Shown here: in pieces, positions 25,150-34,777 of the stretch | How the letters are laid out: each line of letters opens with the position of its first letter | How positions within the stretch are numbered: the first letter of the stretch is position 1 | NCBI GenBank assembly: GCA_028825335.1 | Contig: JAPKAI010000005.1 | Span: forward strand, 1 to 56,760 | DNA length: 56,760 bases | Reading direction: 5' to 3' | DNA from: Gammaproteobacteria bacterium | Lineage (GTDB): Bacteria; Pseudomonadota; Gammaproteobacteria; Pseudomonadales; Pseudohongiellaceae | The notes under the pieces: generated by a model | Databases searched by the model: none | The model's input: only the letters and a program-made list of their open reading frames with translations | Told to the model about the DNA's origin: nothing | Made by a program: the position numbers and the translations under genes

Positions 25150-26673
25150 CTAGTCACTCGCGACTAGGTTGGGCCGCTGCTGCAAGAAGTCTGTTACCTG
25201 CTCGTAGGCTAGCGCAAATTCCAGCACCTTCTTATCTTCTCCGAAGCGACCCATGACTTGAATCCCCATGGGTCTACCCTGCACATCGAAGCCCGCGGGA
25301 ACATTCACCACAGGATTACCAGCAAGACTGGCCGGGATAACCACCTCCATCCAGCGATGGTAGGTGTCCATCTTTTTGCCCGCTATCTCAGTCGGCCAGT
25401 GAATGTCTTTAGAGAATGGAAAGACTTGGGCTGTTGGCAACACAAGAAAATCGAATTGCTCCAGCAGATGAACTACCTCTTGATACCATCTCGCTCTGGC
25501 ATTTCCAGCGTCATTGATCTGCCGCGCAGTTAATACCAAGGATTGTTCAATTTCCCAAATATATTCGGGCTTAAGCAGCGCGCGTTGTGCCGGATCGTCA
25601 TACATCGATTGAGAGCCGCTGCGGCCCAAGTTTCGGAGATCGACCCAGGTACGCCACAGCTCGGCCATATCGAAATTTGGCATGCAGTGCTCGACCTTCG
25701 CGCCAGCCGTCTCCAGTAAGTTGAGGCTAGATTCACAGACATCGAGCACACCGGCCTCCATCGCCAGATATTTCTCAAAATCTCCCATCCAACCTATCTT
25801 AATGTCCTGCAAATTAAGTGGCGTGAATTGTTCTGCTTCGGGCAGACTATAGCGCATCACATTTGGCTCACCGCTCACCGGCCCTGCAATGCTAAGCAAC
25901 AGCCGAATTGTATCTTCGGTATTCCTACCCATTGGACCTGACGTCGAGAGCCCCCTATTTAGTGGATCTCCGCCGCCTACTCGCCCCTTCGAAGGCCGAA
26001 AACCAATGACGTTGTTGAAGGCACCCGGGTTTCGCAATGAACCCATCATGTCGCTGCCATCTGCAACGGGAAGCATATGCGTGCCGAGACCGCATGCAGC
26101 TCCACCGCTACTGCCACCTGCCGTTAGAGCAGGATTCCAAGCGCTGCCGGTAGCGCCGAAAACTTCATTATAAGTCTGAGACCCGAGTCCAAACTCTGGC
26201 GTATTGGTCTTGCCTATAAAGATCGCACCTTGCCCTCTAACACTGGCGACGAGCGAGCTATCGGCTGCAGCGACTCGATTCGCATAGATACGCGATCCGC
26301 TGGTTGTAATCATGCCTTCGACGTTGGCAAGATCTTTTACCGCGTGCGGCATACCATGCATCCAACCCCAGTACTCTCCCTTGTCCAGCGCGACATCCGC
26401 ACGGCGAGCCTGATCTAACAGGCCATCTTGTTCGGCTAGATTAACTATCGCATTGTAAACAGGGTTGTACCGCTCTATGCGCTGCAGGTATGCCTGCATA
26501 ACCTCGATACAGCTGACCTGTCTGTCGCGGATCGCCGCAGAGAGTTTAGATGCCGAGAGTTCGGTAATGTCAGCAGGTAGCTCACTCGCTAGCAGTCCAG
26601 CCGGCACAACCATCGAGATGGAGGCTGCAAGGGAGCCATGTAGTGATGTGTTTAGAAATTCTCGACGTTTCAT
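25150..26673 (-). CDS. Tat-exported amidase-signature enzyme
   Basis: This encodes 507 aa from the ATG at 26673 (AGGTG 6 nt upstream; a GTG at 26682 is less likely). The N terminus KRREFLNTS is a twin-arginine signal, so the folded enzyme is exported. The amidase-signature Ser-Ser-Lys triad is present: Lys113 in HAVKD, the cis-Ser pair 188-189 in GGSSGG, and the nucleophile Ser212 in GSLRNPG. It hydrolyses an amide of unknown identity. The gene is last in the run DUF418, MATE, DUF3500, GGT, lipoprotein, amidase, which suggests peptide or amide breakdown in the periplasm. Confidence 0.92.
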   Translation of the reverse strand: MKRREFLNTSLHGSLAASISMVVPAGLLASELPADITELSASKLSAAIRDRQVSCIEVMQAYLQRIERYNPVYNAIVNLAEQDGLLDQARRADVALDKGEYWGWMHGMPHAVKDLANVEGMITTSGSRIYANRVAAADSSLVASVRGQGAIFIGKTNTPEFGLGSQTYNEVFGATGSAWNPALTAGGSSGGAACGLGTHMLPVADGSDMMGSLRNPGAFNNVIGFRPSKGRVGGGDPLNRGLSTSGPMGRNTEDTIRLLLSIAGPVSGEPNVMRYSLPEAEQFTPLNLQDIKIGWMGDFEKYLAMEAGVLDVCESSLNLLETAGAKVEHCMPNFDMAELWRTWVDLRNLGRSGSQSMYDDPAQRALLKPEYIWEIEQSLVLTARQINDAGNARARWYQEVVHLLEQFDFLVLPTAQVFPFSKDIHWPTEIAGKKMDTYHRWMEVVIPASLAGNPVVNVPAGFDVQGRPMGIQVMGRFGEDKKVLEFALAYEQVTDFLQQRPNLVASD

Positions 26674-26726
26674 TTCGGGCACCTATAAGAATAATAAATC
26701 AGAAAAAAATGAGAGCCTAGAGACCA

Positions 26727-27299
26727 CTAAAAATCCCCAAACAATTCCAATCCTAAAATATCAGCGTAGCGTTCCTCGAGAATGTCCTGCTTTCTGAGAC
26801 TACCACTAAGCAAGAGATCGATGTCTGTTGCGATAACTGCTACCGTCTGTTTCTGCGTATCGAAATCAGGCGCAAGCTGAATGGTTGAGCCCCACAGAGA
26901 CAGCATGCGCGTGTCGATTTGGCGAACGTCATTGTGCTTGGACCATTCACTTCCTATGGCTATGCCTAACAAACTCAGTTGCTCTAGCAGTGCCTGCTCA
27001 GCCTCTGGAGCAGGCGCTTCATAAACGTAGCCCTGAATATCTTGCCATCCGGACTGATAGGCAAGATTGCCCTGATAGAAACTCAACACCCATTCAAGGT
27101 ATTCAGTTTCCGACTGACGGCCCTGGTTCTCTTCGTCTGCATCGTAGGCAACTATAAAAACCTGCGTTTGCGGAATCGAATCCGGCCAATCTTCTAAATT
27201 AGGCCCGATGCAGGAAGCCAAGAATAGACAAACAGCCGCAATGAACGAAGGTTTTCTGCTGCTGGCTGCCTTCCTTAATTGCCAATCTACTGCTGTCAT
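26727..27299 (-). CDS. Hypothetical lipoprotein
   Basis: This encodes about 190 aa from the ATG at 27299; a TTG at 27341 in the same frame would overlap the end of the gamma-glutamyltransferase gene. A hydrophobic segment ends in lipobox LASC with the lipid-carrying Cys at residue 30. The mature part is acidic and rich in Gln and Leu, with no domain I recognise. It lies between the GGT gene (35 nt) and the amidase gene, so it may be a partner of either exported hydrolase. No ribosome binding site is strong. Confidence 0.55.
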   Translation of the reverse strand: MTAVDWQLRKAASSRKPSFIAAVCLFLASCIGPNLEDWPDSIPQTQVFIVAYDADEENQGRQSETEYLEWVLSFYQGNLAYQSGWQDIQGYVYEAPAPEAEQALLEQLSLLGIAIGSEWSKHNDVRQIDTRMLSLWGSTIQLAPDFDTQKQTVAVIATDIDLLLSGSLRKQDILEERYADILGLELFGDF

Positions 27300-27334
27300 G
27301 TGATCAACCAAATTCTCTACTCTACCAAACACCC

Positions 27335-29179
27335 TTACCAACCCACCGCTTGACCATCTTTACGATGATCCGAACCGGCACGGTAGACACCGTTAACCGG
27401 ATGATCCTGATCAATGCTCTGCTGGCCGAAGACAGGCTCTGGCAGTGCGGGATCTTTACTAAACAGAATCCCCTGATACCCACCTACTCTACCGCCATTT
27501 ACAGAACGAACATTGTGGCCCTTGGCCTGCAGCGCTCGACCTACTAGGCTGTAAAGATTGTCTTCCAGAGAGAGCGTATTGCTGTTTTGACTATGAGTAA
27601 ATCGTGCCGCATCGGTAGTCATCTGAATATTCATACCGTTGTCTATAACATTCACCATATGTTGGGCATGCGTCTCGGGTTGCACAGAGCCTCCCATATT
27701 GCCGAACGTCATTAGAGGCTCATCGTTCTGTAGTACAAAGCCGGCTATGATGGAGTGGAACGGCCGTTTACGCGGCGCGACCTCATTTGGGTGGCCCTCT
27801 TCCAACGAAAAAGCAACGCCACGGTTGTGCAGCATCATTCCATACGGCGCTATTGTCGCTCCACTACCGTATACCGAAAAAATACTGTGTATGAGTGAAA
27901 CCATGTTTCCCCAGCGATCAGCCGTGGTCAGATATATTGTACCGCCATCCAAGCCCCCCGTGATCGATGGCTCGGTCGCTACATCCATGTCAATACGATC
28001 GCAGAGAGTCGCCGCATAGCTTTTCGATAGCAGCCTATCCACAGGAATATCGGAGAACAAAGGATCGCCGTTATAGGCCTGCAAATCTGAGTAGGCGAGC
28101 TTCTTCGCCTCGACAAGGAAGTGCCAGTAATTCGGATTTGAGGGACCAAGGGCAGACAAGTCGACGTCGTGAACCGGCGCGCAGACTTCCAATATGTTCA
28201 ACATCTCCAGCGCGGCAAAGCCCTGCCCCGGAGGTGGCAGCTGAAACACATCATAGCCGTGATAGTTTGTGCTAATCGGCTCGATCCATTCGGACTCGAA
28301 CTCGGCCAGGTCCGCATGCGTCATCACACCACCATCAGAGCGCATCTTCGCTACGATCGCATCCGCAATCGGGCCCTTGTAGAACGCATCTCTGCCTTGC
28401 TCTTGGATAAGCCGCAGCGCGTCCGCCAACTGTGGATTACGGATAATGCTATACAACGGTGGCACCTCACCGTCATTGAGGAAGGTCGCCGCAGAGTCGG
28501 CGTCGCCGCGCAGCTTCTCTCGTACGGAACTTATATCCTGATGTCTTCGCTCTGCCTGCCCCCAGCCTTCATCAGCTACTTGCACCGCTCTGGCAAATGT
28601 CTCCTTGAAGCCCATTGTCCCGAAGCGATTTAGTAAGGCATCGTAGCCGCTGATAGCACCGGGCACGGTTGCCGCATTTACGCCAGTACCGGGTACGCGT
28701 TCCACACCCAGTGTTTCTTTAAAATACTCAGGCGTCCATCCGGCCGGAGCCCAACCTGCAGAATTCAATCCATACAGTTTCTTATCCTGGGCACTCCAAA
28801 CCAGAGCAAACAAGTCTCCCGCTATACCGGTATCATTTTGTGAGGTGACATCTAGAACCGCAGCGGCGGCTACGGCAGCATCGATGGCGTTGCCTCCGTT
28901 TCGCAAAACCTCCAGACCTGCCTGTGCGGCGATCGGATCGCTGGTTGCAACCATGCCATGGCGCGCAATTACTTCTGAACGACCCTGGCCTAGCCAACCC
29001 TGCCCACGCGAACCAGACGCAGCCACGACGCTAGCAGCAGGATTGCTAATCTTCTCTGTGGGAATGCCAAATGCGTTCGGCGATTGCGCCATACTCGACG
29101 CCAGCGGCAAGCCAGCAAGCGAGATGATTGCAACGCTGCGGGCCAAAATTCCCTGCAAGTTAACTGTAGCTAATGTCAT
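27335..29179 (-). CDS. ggt: Gamma-glutamyltransferase (periplasmic Ntn hydrolase)
   Basis: This encodes 614 aa from the ATG at 29179 (AAGGAG upstream; the frame extends to 29212). A signal peptide is followed by RHGMVATSDPIAAQAGLEVL and RNGGNAIDAAVAAA, the GGT N-terminal blocks. The precursor is cleaved before the nucleophile Thr414 in GGTIYLTTADRWGN, giving two subunits. This spelling matches the GGT branch with an IYLT-type nucleophile block rather than the TTHF branch. The enzyme transfers or hydrolyses gamma-glutamyl groups, for example from glutathione. It is between the DUF3500 gene (38 nt) and the lipoprotein gene. Confidence 0.92.
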   Translation of the reverse strand: MTLATVNLQGILARSVAIISLAGLPLASSMAQSPNAFGIPTEKISNPAASVVAASGSRGQGWLGQGRSEVIARHGMVATSDPIAAQAGLEVLRNGGNAIDAAVAAAAVLDVTSQNDTGIAGDLFALVWSAQDKKLYGLNSAGWAPAGWTPEYFKETLGVERVPGTGVNAATVPGAISGYDALLNRFGTMGFKETFARAVQVADEGWGQAERRHQDISSVREKLRGDADSAATFLNDGEVPPLYSIIRNPQLADALRLIQEQGRDAFYKGPIADAIVAKMRSDGGVMTHADLAEFESEWIEPISTNYHGYDVFQLPPPGQGFAALEMLNILEVCAPVHDVDLSALGPSNPNYWHFLVEAKKLAYSDLQAYNGDPLFSDIPVDRLLSKSYAATLCDRIDMDVATEPSITGGLDGGTIYLTTADRWGNMVSLIHSIFSVYGSGATIAPYGMMLHNRGVAFSLEEGHPNEVAPRKRPFHSIIAGFVLQNDEPLMTFGNMGGSVQPETHAQHMVNVIDNGMNIQMTTDAARFTHSQNSNTLSLEDNLYSLVGRALQAKGHNVRSVNGGRVGGYQGILFSKDPALPEPVFGQQSIDQDHPVNGVYRAGSDHRKDGQAVGW

Positions 29180-29217
29180 TTTTGTTCGCTCCTTCGCTTC
29201 ACTCGAATACAAAACTC

Positions 29218-30441
29218 TTAGTGTGGGTGCGCTGCAAGATGCTGCGCCAATAGGTCTTTCCCGTAGTCGTTGCCATTCGGCGTTCTTACAATCGTATGGA
29301 TGTGATCGCGAGTAGGAGTGCCAGGTGTATTTATTTGTGCCGTGCCAACTGGATTCTGATGATCGAATTCAACTAAAATTACCGGGCTATGTATTCTGTA
29401 GTAGAAGATCGCGTCATCTTCAGCATTACCAACCCAAGAAAAATAGGTGTCATCGATATGCTGCCCAATTTCATCCATGGTGATATTAGCGTGGGGCTCG
29501 CGAAGGTTCGCCACATAGACACGCACAAGGTTTAGTAATTGCGACTTCTGTGCAGTACTCATTTCACTGCCGCGCAGCCCTTCGAAGTCGAGCGTTAGGT
29601 TGTCTTCATTGGCAGCGGCCAGCTGATTGTTACGTGTCTTATTAGGATCGATAGTAGCGATAGCCTGCTGACTTCTTTCCAGTGATTGCATAAAGGCGAG
29701 GCCGTGATCCTGCTCATCCTGCATTATGCGATTACCCGCATACTTGCCCTGCTCGGCGAGCACCGGCTCGCCACCCCAAAAAGCTGGCGTCATGACGATC
29801 TGATCGCCTAACACGAAGAAATTGATGATTAGATGATGACCATCTAGCTGCCAACCCCAAGGTTCAGTTGTGGACGGAATACCCATAACAGTGAAATAGT
29901 ATTTCTCTTCGCCGTAACGAATTGGCTCGCCGTTTAACTCGAGCAACGATTGCTCGGTCTTCATAATGTCTTGAGTCTGCGCTACACCTTCGGCGCTAAG
30001 CGATGCACGTAGCAAGTCCCATGCGGCCGTCTTTTGCTCTGCGGACATCTCTTCGAGACTCACGCCGTGTCGCGAAAAAATGCCCACATCAACGTTAGAC
30101 CAATTTCGCCACTCCGGATCATCGACAGCGTATTGAGTCCTACTCAACTCGGCCCCGCTTAGCGTACTAAGAAAGGTAGATGCCGCCGACACGATCGATG
30201 CAGTAGACGCGCCCGTAGACTTCAGTGGAAACAGATCGCTAACAACACCATCAGATGTCGCGACACCGCGAAAGGGTTGGCCGATAGCTTCCGCGAGTCC
30301 ACGGGAGAATATGCGCTTGGTATTGAGGAGCCCCTCAGAATAGCCGCTATCGACACTAGTATTGGACTGGGAATAAACCTGAATTGTTGATGCAACTGCC
30401 ACAACGATGAGTAAGCTGATGCTGGCGATGATCTTCTTCAT
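29218..30441 (-). CDS. DUF3500 family secreted protein
   Basis: This encodes 407 aa from the ATG at 30441, with an AGAG-type ribosome site. A signal peptide (1-24) ends near VYSQ. The mature protein has the features of DUF3500: PFRGVATSDGV near the N terminus, WGWQLDGHHLIINFFVLGDQ, MTPAFWGGEP and a C-terminal DHIHTIVRTPNGNDYG block. The many conserved His and Asp residues suggest a metal-dependent enzyme, but no function is established as far as I know. It lies 38 nt upstream of ggt, likely in one transcript. Confidence 0.85.
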   Translation of the reverse strand: MKKIIASISLLIVVAVASTIQVYSQSNTSVDSGYSEGLLNTKRIFSRGLAEAIGQPFRGVATSDGVVSDLFPLKSTGASTASIVSAASTFLSTLSGAELSRTQYAVDDPEWRNWSNVDVGIFSRHGVSLEEMSAEQKTAAWDLLRASLSAEGVAQTQDIMKTEQSLLELNGEPIRYGEEKYYFTVMGIPSTTEPWGWQLDGHHLIINFFVLGDQIVMTPAFWGGEPVLAEQGKYAGNRIMQDEQDHGLAFMQSLERSQQAIATIDPNKTRNNQLAAANEDNLTLDFEGLRGSEMSTAQKSQLLNLVRVYVANLREPHANITMDEIGQHIDDTYFSWVGNAEDDAIFYYRIHSPVILVEFDHQNPVGTAQINTPGTPTRDHIHTIVRTPNGNDYGKDLLAQHLAAHPH

Positions 30442-30534
30442 AAACCACTCTCTACGGAGCCTAAAATTGATGGATAATTGCAGGCTACCTGCTCGCAGAA
30501 GATGCTGCAAGCCGAGAATCGAGGGGGGGGTTGG

Positions 30535-31914
30535 CTATTCGGCCATTACACGTCGAAGTGCTTCCTCATCGCGCCATCGGCCGCCGCGTAGGCGAGCTAG
30601 AAAGACCACTGCGATCGCCAAAATCATAACGACGAAGGCCAGCCAAGACGCCTTCGGGCCCCATTCGAACACTCGTATTATGAGGTACTGCGCCACGAGC
30701 ATAATCCAGTGCAGCGTGACCGAGGTATACATGATCCAGCGAGTATCACCCGCACCGCGCAATACGCCGCCGCATACCTGAATAACGGCATCGGCCATTG
30801 CGTAGCTAGACAAACCTATCATCATAAAAGCGGCCAGCTCTAGGATCTCACTGAAGTCGCCATCTGGCGGAGCGAACACCTCAACCAGAGCGAATCGAAA
30901 GGTAATGTAGATGAAGGCCAATATCGCCGAATAAGTCAGGCCCAACACAAAGCCGGCGGTGATAGCCTCATTCGCCCTCTCCATGTTCTGCGCACCTACG
31001 AAGCGGCCAATCATGCCAATTAGGCCTATGTTTAAACCCACCATCGGCACGAATGAAATTATGTCCCAGTTAAAGACGATAGCTGCCGCCGCTCCTTCCG
31101 CAATCCCATAGCCCTGAAACATAAGAAGAAATAAATTGAATGCTGCAACATTCAGGAACAGCTCTAGACCCGAGGGAAAGCCGAGCCGGATGAAGCGCTT
31201 CAATATACCGCTATCGAACTTGAACGATTCCATTACCTTGAATTTCTCGCGATGCTCTTTGCGGAAATAGCAGAAAAGAAAAAGTACCAAGGCGAACGCC
31301 GTGGCGATGATTGTCGATACGCCAGCGCCGACGATACCTAGTTCAGGGAAACCAAATTTCCCAAACACCATCGCGTAGCACAGCGGCACATTCAGTACTA
31401 AGCCGCACAGGTCACAAATCATTACGAGTTTCGTTCTTGCGATACCGGCGAAATAAGAGGAGATGCAAATCTTCGCCAGCGTTACCACCGTACCCAACAT
31501 TAGTATCTGATAGTAGCTGCGTTCCAACTCGACCTGCACCGGATCGTGATCCATGCCTTCGAAGATGCCAGCGACGAGCAAGGTAATGATAACGAGCAAT
31601 GGAATGCTCATGACAACCATGATCAAACCCTGCGTCACTACCTTTGGACATTTTTCGATTTCACCAGCACCTAGATATTGGGCAGCCAGCGCATTCGCAT
31701 AGGAAAATAAACCGGAGAAGAAACAGAACGAGAAGAATGCGGCAACACCACCACCGAGTGCTGCCGCCATATGGATAGGATCGATCTGCGACATGAAATA
31801 GCGATCGGTAAAAATCATCACCGCAAACGTGCCCTGAGAAACGATCATGGGAATAGCAATCCTCATGAGCTCTAGCATCGTTTCTTTATTAAAATGTAGG
31901 CGCTGCAACAACAT
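30535..31914 (-). CDS. MATE family efflux transporter
   Basis: This encodes about 459 aa from the ATG at 31914 (a GTG at 31923 is possible; neither has a strong ribosome site). It is an inner-membrane transporter with 12 helices of the MATE family, which exports cationic drugs or metabolites using sodium or proton gradients. Two-fold internal pseudo-symmetry is visible: ELMRIAIPMIVSQGTFAV in the first half and FIRLGFPSGLELFLNVAAF in the second. The GAGDTRW motif (residue about 395) is typical. It lies upstream of the DUF3500 gene; its substrate is unknown. Confidence 0.88.
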   Translation of the reverse strand: MLLQRLHFNKETMLELMRIAIPMIVSQGTFAVMIFTDRYFMSQIDPIHMAAALGGGVAAFFSFCFFSGLFSYANALAAQYLGAGEIEKCPKVVTQGLIMVVMSIPLLVIITLLVAGIFEGMDHDPVQVELERSYYQILMLGTVVTLAKICISSYFAGIARTKLVMICDLCGLVLNVPLCYAMVFGKFGFPELGIVGAGVSTIIATAFALVLFLFCYFRKEHREKFKVMESFKFDSGILKRFIRLGFPSGLELFLNVAAFNLFLLMFQGYGIAEGAAAAIVFNWDIISFVPMVGLNIGLIGMIGRFVGAQNMERANEAITAGFVLGLTYSAILAFIYITFRFALVEVFAPPDGDFSEILELAAFMMIGLSSYAMADAVIQVCGGVLRGAGDTRWIMYTSVTLHWIMLVAQYLIIRVFEWGPKASWLAFVVMILAIAVVFLARLRGGRWRDEEALRRVMAE

Positions 31915-32062
31915 GGTATTCACTACTTATCTTGAAATGACTATCAGATGGGGAGCAGGAAGAACTGCTTTCCGATGCCGCTTCAACAGCACTGGAGACG
32001 GCAGCATAGTACGTGATTGGCTATGCCAAGACAACTGAGGACCAGCCCGCACGCCCTAATAT

Positions 32063-33379
32063 CTAGGCATTAGGAGTGCCAAGGCGAAGTGGCTGGGCCT
32101 GCTTATAGGTTAAGCTGCGCCACAGCCACTCTGCAGGCCCGAAGCGATAGAAACGCAGCCAAACCAAACTGAAAACAATCTGAATTATCCACACCCCCAG
32201 AACCACCAGATAGGCCTGATAACGCTGTAGATCTCCGAACAAGCCAAGGCCGAAGCCCATGAAGATGAAGTTACAGATAAGTGACTGCGACAGATAGTTT
32301 GTTAGGGCGAGTTGCCCCACGGCAGCAAGAGCACTGCGAAACCACGGAATTAAGGCATGCTTGCAGATCAGCATGATTATTCCGATATAACCCACGGCCA
32401 GAGAGAGACGACCCACATCGTAGCTAGGTCGAGATCCGCCAGCCCAGTAGATCTCAAATCCGCTACTGATATAAGTCGCCGTTTCGAGATAGTTCAGCGG
32501 AAGCCCCAAACCGATGCCGGCGATAGCTAGCAGCCAATAATCACGCGAGCTTCGCGATGCATCTAGCAACCCCCATTTAAAGAATGCCATCCCCAAAAGC
32601 ATCATGGCTAACACATCCCACAAGGTGTTTATCAATAAGACCACTGTCTGTAGTATCAAGTTAAATGGAGCATAAAATATGACATTGTCGATATATCCAG
32701 AATTTCTCGACTCATACTCTTGCTGGATTATCTCGGGAGACACGAATTGCCCTTCGAGGAAAGTATCCCAGTCCGCCAACGTCTGCTCTTGCTCGTCACT
32801 TAATGGCATTCCTGCTGGCAACGCTTCAACCGCCACGACAGCATTGCGCATTCCTCTTGCATCCATATGCAGACCAATATGCATTAGACCGAGCACCAAA
32901 AAAATAGCTAGGCTGTACTGAGCCAGTCGCAGGGCGGAAAAATCGCGAAAGAAATACAACAACAATCCCGCCATACCGTAGGTGTAAAGAATGTCACCGG
33001 GCCAGAGGAAGATATAGGCATTCACTAGCCCGAATGCAATCAGTAAGACTGTTCGCCGATAGAAGAGTCCGCGCAGCGTATCAACATCGGTATTGCGTTT
33101 AGCAAGAAAGATGAGCATGCCCGCGCCGAATAGCATCGAGAAGATCGCTCGCATGCTGCCTTCAACCAACACATCCATCGATGCGAAGACGGCCAAGTTA
33201 ATTCCCTGGGTAGCACCATCGATAGTCGGGTCAGAATAGGCAGCGAAGGGAAAGGCGAACGCAATAATGTTCATCAACAATATGCCAAGCAGTGCAAAGC
33301 CGCGAAGCACATCAATAGACTGAATTCTGCTCTTGCCTGCCATGGGTGAAATTTCAGAAGCTGCGGTGTTCTGGATCAT
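32063..33379 (-). CDS. DUF418 family membrane protein (YeiB-like)
   Basis: This encodes a 438-aa membrane protein with about ten helices. The N-terminal block RIQSIDVLRGFALLGILLMNI and the C-terminal NYLSQSLICNFIFMGFGLGLFG with a final RFYRFGPAEWLWRSLTY are characteristic of the DUF418 family. Members are membrane proteins of unknown function, sometimes linked to acyltransferase-like chemistry or transport. It is divergent from the DUF411 gene, sharing a 147-nt promoter region, and is the first gene of the minus-strand run to the amidase. Confidence 0.9.
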   Translation of the reverse strand: MIQNTAASEISPMAGKSRIQSIDVLRGFALLGILLMNIIAFAFPFAAYSDPTIDGATQGINLAVFASMDVLVEGSMRAIFSMLFGAGMLIFLAKRNTDVDTLRGLFYRRTVLLIAFGLVNAYIFLWPGDILYTYGMAGLLLYFFRDFSALRLAQYSLAIFLVLGLMHIGLHMDARGMRNAVVAVEALPAGMPLSDEQEQTLADWDTFLEGQFVSPEIIQQEYESRNSGYIDNVIFYAPFNLILQTVVLLINTLWDVLAMMLLGMAFFKWGLLDASRSSRDYWLLAIAGIGLGLPLNYLETATYISSGFEIYWAGGSRPSYDVGRLSLAVGYIGIIMLICKHALIPWFRSALAAVGQLALTNYLSQSLICNFIFMGFGLGLFGDLQRYQAYLVVLGVWIIQIVFSLVWLRFYRFGPAEWLWRSLTYKQAQPLRLGTPNA

Positions 33380-33526
33380 GCAGTCAGCATAGTTAGGAAA
33401 ACTACGAAAGTCGACACAAACCGCGGCAGCAATGGCAGCTATCTATTGGATTGTGATATCTTTAGCCGATAGGCAAGATAAATAATTCACCACCAGCTAT
33501 AAGCTCAAAGTAAACAGGCGTATGCA

Positions 33527-34045
33527 ATGAAATCATTACTTTTTTTGTCACCATTTTCTTCACTATTTCCATCACTATCCGTATTCGCCCTGGCGCTGAC
33601 CATCGGACTTTCAGGCACTGAGTACGCACACGCGCAGTCCATAGATGACATAACCCTAAACGTGTACAAGGAAGAAACTTGTGGCTGCTGCGTGGGCTGG
33701 ATCGCACATATGGACGAGCGCGGATTCGACTCTACTGTGTTCCACCCAACTAATATTTATACCGTTAAAGAAGAACTCGGTGTGCTGCCGAAGTGGCAGT
33801 CCTGTCACACGGCAGTCTCTAAGGAAGGTTACCTATTCGAAGGTCACATTCCTGCGAAATACATCAGCCAGTTTCTCGCTTCGCCACCGGCGAATGCTCT
33901 GGGCCTAGCAGTGCCAGGCATGCCAATGGGCAGCCCAGGAATGGAGATTGGCAATCGTTTCAATAGCTATGATGTGATTCTGATGAAGAAAGACGGTACA
34001 TCTGAAGTGTACGCCACTGTGAAGACCCAAACCGAGCAGTACTAA
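33527..34045 (+). CDS. DUF411 family periplasmic metal-binding protein
   Basis: This encodes a 172-aa exported protein. A long signal peptide (about 1-37) ends in AHAQ. The mature part has the DUF411 hallmarks: VYKEETCGCCVGWIAHM with a CGCC cluster, KWQSCHTA, and the C-terminal GLAVPGMPMGSPGME with Met residues suited to copper. The family is associated with metal resistance and copper handling; copper binding here is inference from Cys and Met content. It is divergent from the DUF418 gene and followed by a truncated cNMP-domain ORF. Confidence 0.9.
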   Translation: MKSLLFLSPFSSLFPSLSVFALALTIGLSGTEYAHAQSIDDITLNVYKEETCGCCVGWIAHMDERGFDSTVFHPTNIYTVKEELGVLPKWQSCHTAVSKEGYLFEGHIPAKYISQFLASPPANALGLAVPGMPMGSPGMEIGNRFNSYDVILMKKDGTSEVYATVKTQTEQY

Positions 34046-34087
34046 CACTATCGAATTGCTGTAGGGACAAGCTAAAATGACACTAAC

Positions 34088-34264
34088 ATGACTTCGCCAC
34101 AAAGGTTCTCCCGCGAACACCTGAGTCAGTTTCAGGTCTTTCGAAATGTATTGATTGACCCGGTCGGGGAGTTATTGCGACAGTGCGAAGCAAGCAATCT
34201 CAGCGAAGGCGAAGTATTGCTTGAGAAGGCTCAGGGTCGCGACCGTGTAGTGACTAGCGCCTGA
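34088..34264 (+). pseudogene. N-terminal fragment of a cyclic-nucleotide-binding-domain protein
   Basis: An ATG frame of 58 codons reads FSREHLSQFQVFRNVLIDP then VGELLRQCEASNLSEGEVLL. This is the start of a cNMP-binding (Crp/cAP-ED) domain as found at the head of many sensor or cyclase proteins. The similarity breaks off after LLEKAQGRDR and the frame ends in TGA nine codons later. No continuation is seen in any frame of the following 100 nt. The remainder of the gene was therefore lost, or this is a tiny orphan ORF. Confidence 0.6.
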
Positions 34265-34333
34265 TTTTAATCTCGCTATTTTTTCAGCACATTTGGATCT
34301 AATCATTCCCATCCATGTCGGCACGCGACCATC

Positions 34334-34360
34334 GTAAAAATGGGAACAGACCGCGATTTA
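34334..34360. repeat. Copy 1 of a degenerate direct repeat (RAYT-associated type)
   Basis: GTAAAAATGGGAACAGACC and the following bases match the copy at 36344-36370 at about 21 of 27 positions in the same orientation. The wording resembles the AAAATGGGGACAGACCACG sequence often seen near REP-associated tyrosine transposase genes in proteobacteria (recalled, not verified). No transposase lies nearby. Confidence 0.5.
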
Positions 34361-34371
34361 GATAGTTCTCT

Positions 34372-34752
34372 TTATTCGCTTTTTGTATCCGGCGTGGTCG
34401 ACCACCAGATACATGCAAGTAACAACACCTGTATTACCAGGCGAAGGGTAAGCGCTAACTCGGACACGTCTGGGAAAAGCTCCGGATTCAGCGACATATG
34501 AATATTTGCCGGTGACACAGCGAGAGTTAGAACGAATAAACCAATCCCGGCCATGCGTCTGGAGCGCTGAAACAACAATCCTAGAGCGCCAAGTATTTCA
34601 AACACTCCGCTAATAGCAACTGCCGCTTCATGGTAGGGTAAAAAGGGCGGCATGATTGCTAGGAAAAATTCGGGTGCGATGAAATGCATCACACCTCCGC
34701 CCATAAACCATAAAAAGACGAACGCCAACCCTGCTGTTTTTAATTTGCTCAT
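34372..34752 (-). CDS. DoxX family membrane protein
   Basis: This encodes a 126-aa protein with four membrane helices of the DoxX-like family. Landmarks are GGGVMHFIAPEFFLAIMPP in the first helix region, FEILGALGLLFQRSRRMAGIGL and VSPANIHMSLNP. Members are small membrane proteins associated with quinone or thiosulfate redox, and many are uncharacterised. GGCGGA lies upstream of the ATG. It starts 25 nt after the phoD stop and is very likely cotranscribed with it. The pair is bracketed by two copies of a direct repeat. Confidence 0.85.
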   Translation of the reverse strand: MSKLKTAGLAFVFLWFMGGGVMHFIAPEFFLAIMPPFLPYHEAAVAISGVFEILGALGLLFQRSRRMAGIGLFVLTLAVSPANIHMSLNPELFPDVSELALTLRLVIQVLLLACIWWSTTPDTKSE

Positions 34753-34777
34753 CTAACGTTCCGCCAGTCGAATATTT

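Larger units (their letters stand above)
34046..34371. other. Gap with a truncated ORF and a repeat copy
   Basis: This interval contains the 58-aa cNMP-domain fragment (34088-34264) and one copy of the repeat listed at 34334-34360. The remainder has no visible feature. Confidence 0.6.

Noticed and set aside
30523..30530. Run of eight G between MATE and DUF3500 genes
   Set aside because: A phase-variable promoter was considered, but the run lies just past the MATE stop, no switching gene is involved, and a single run proves nothing.
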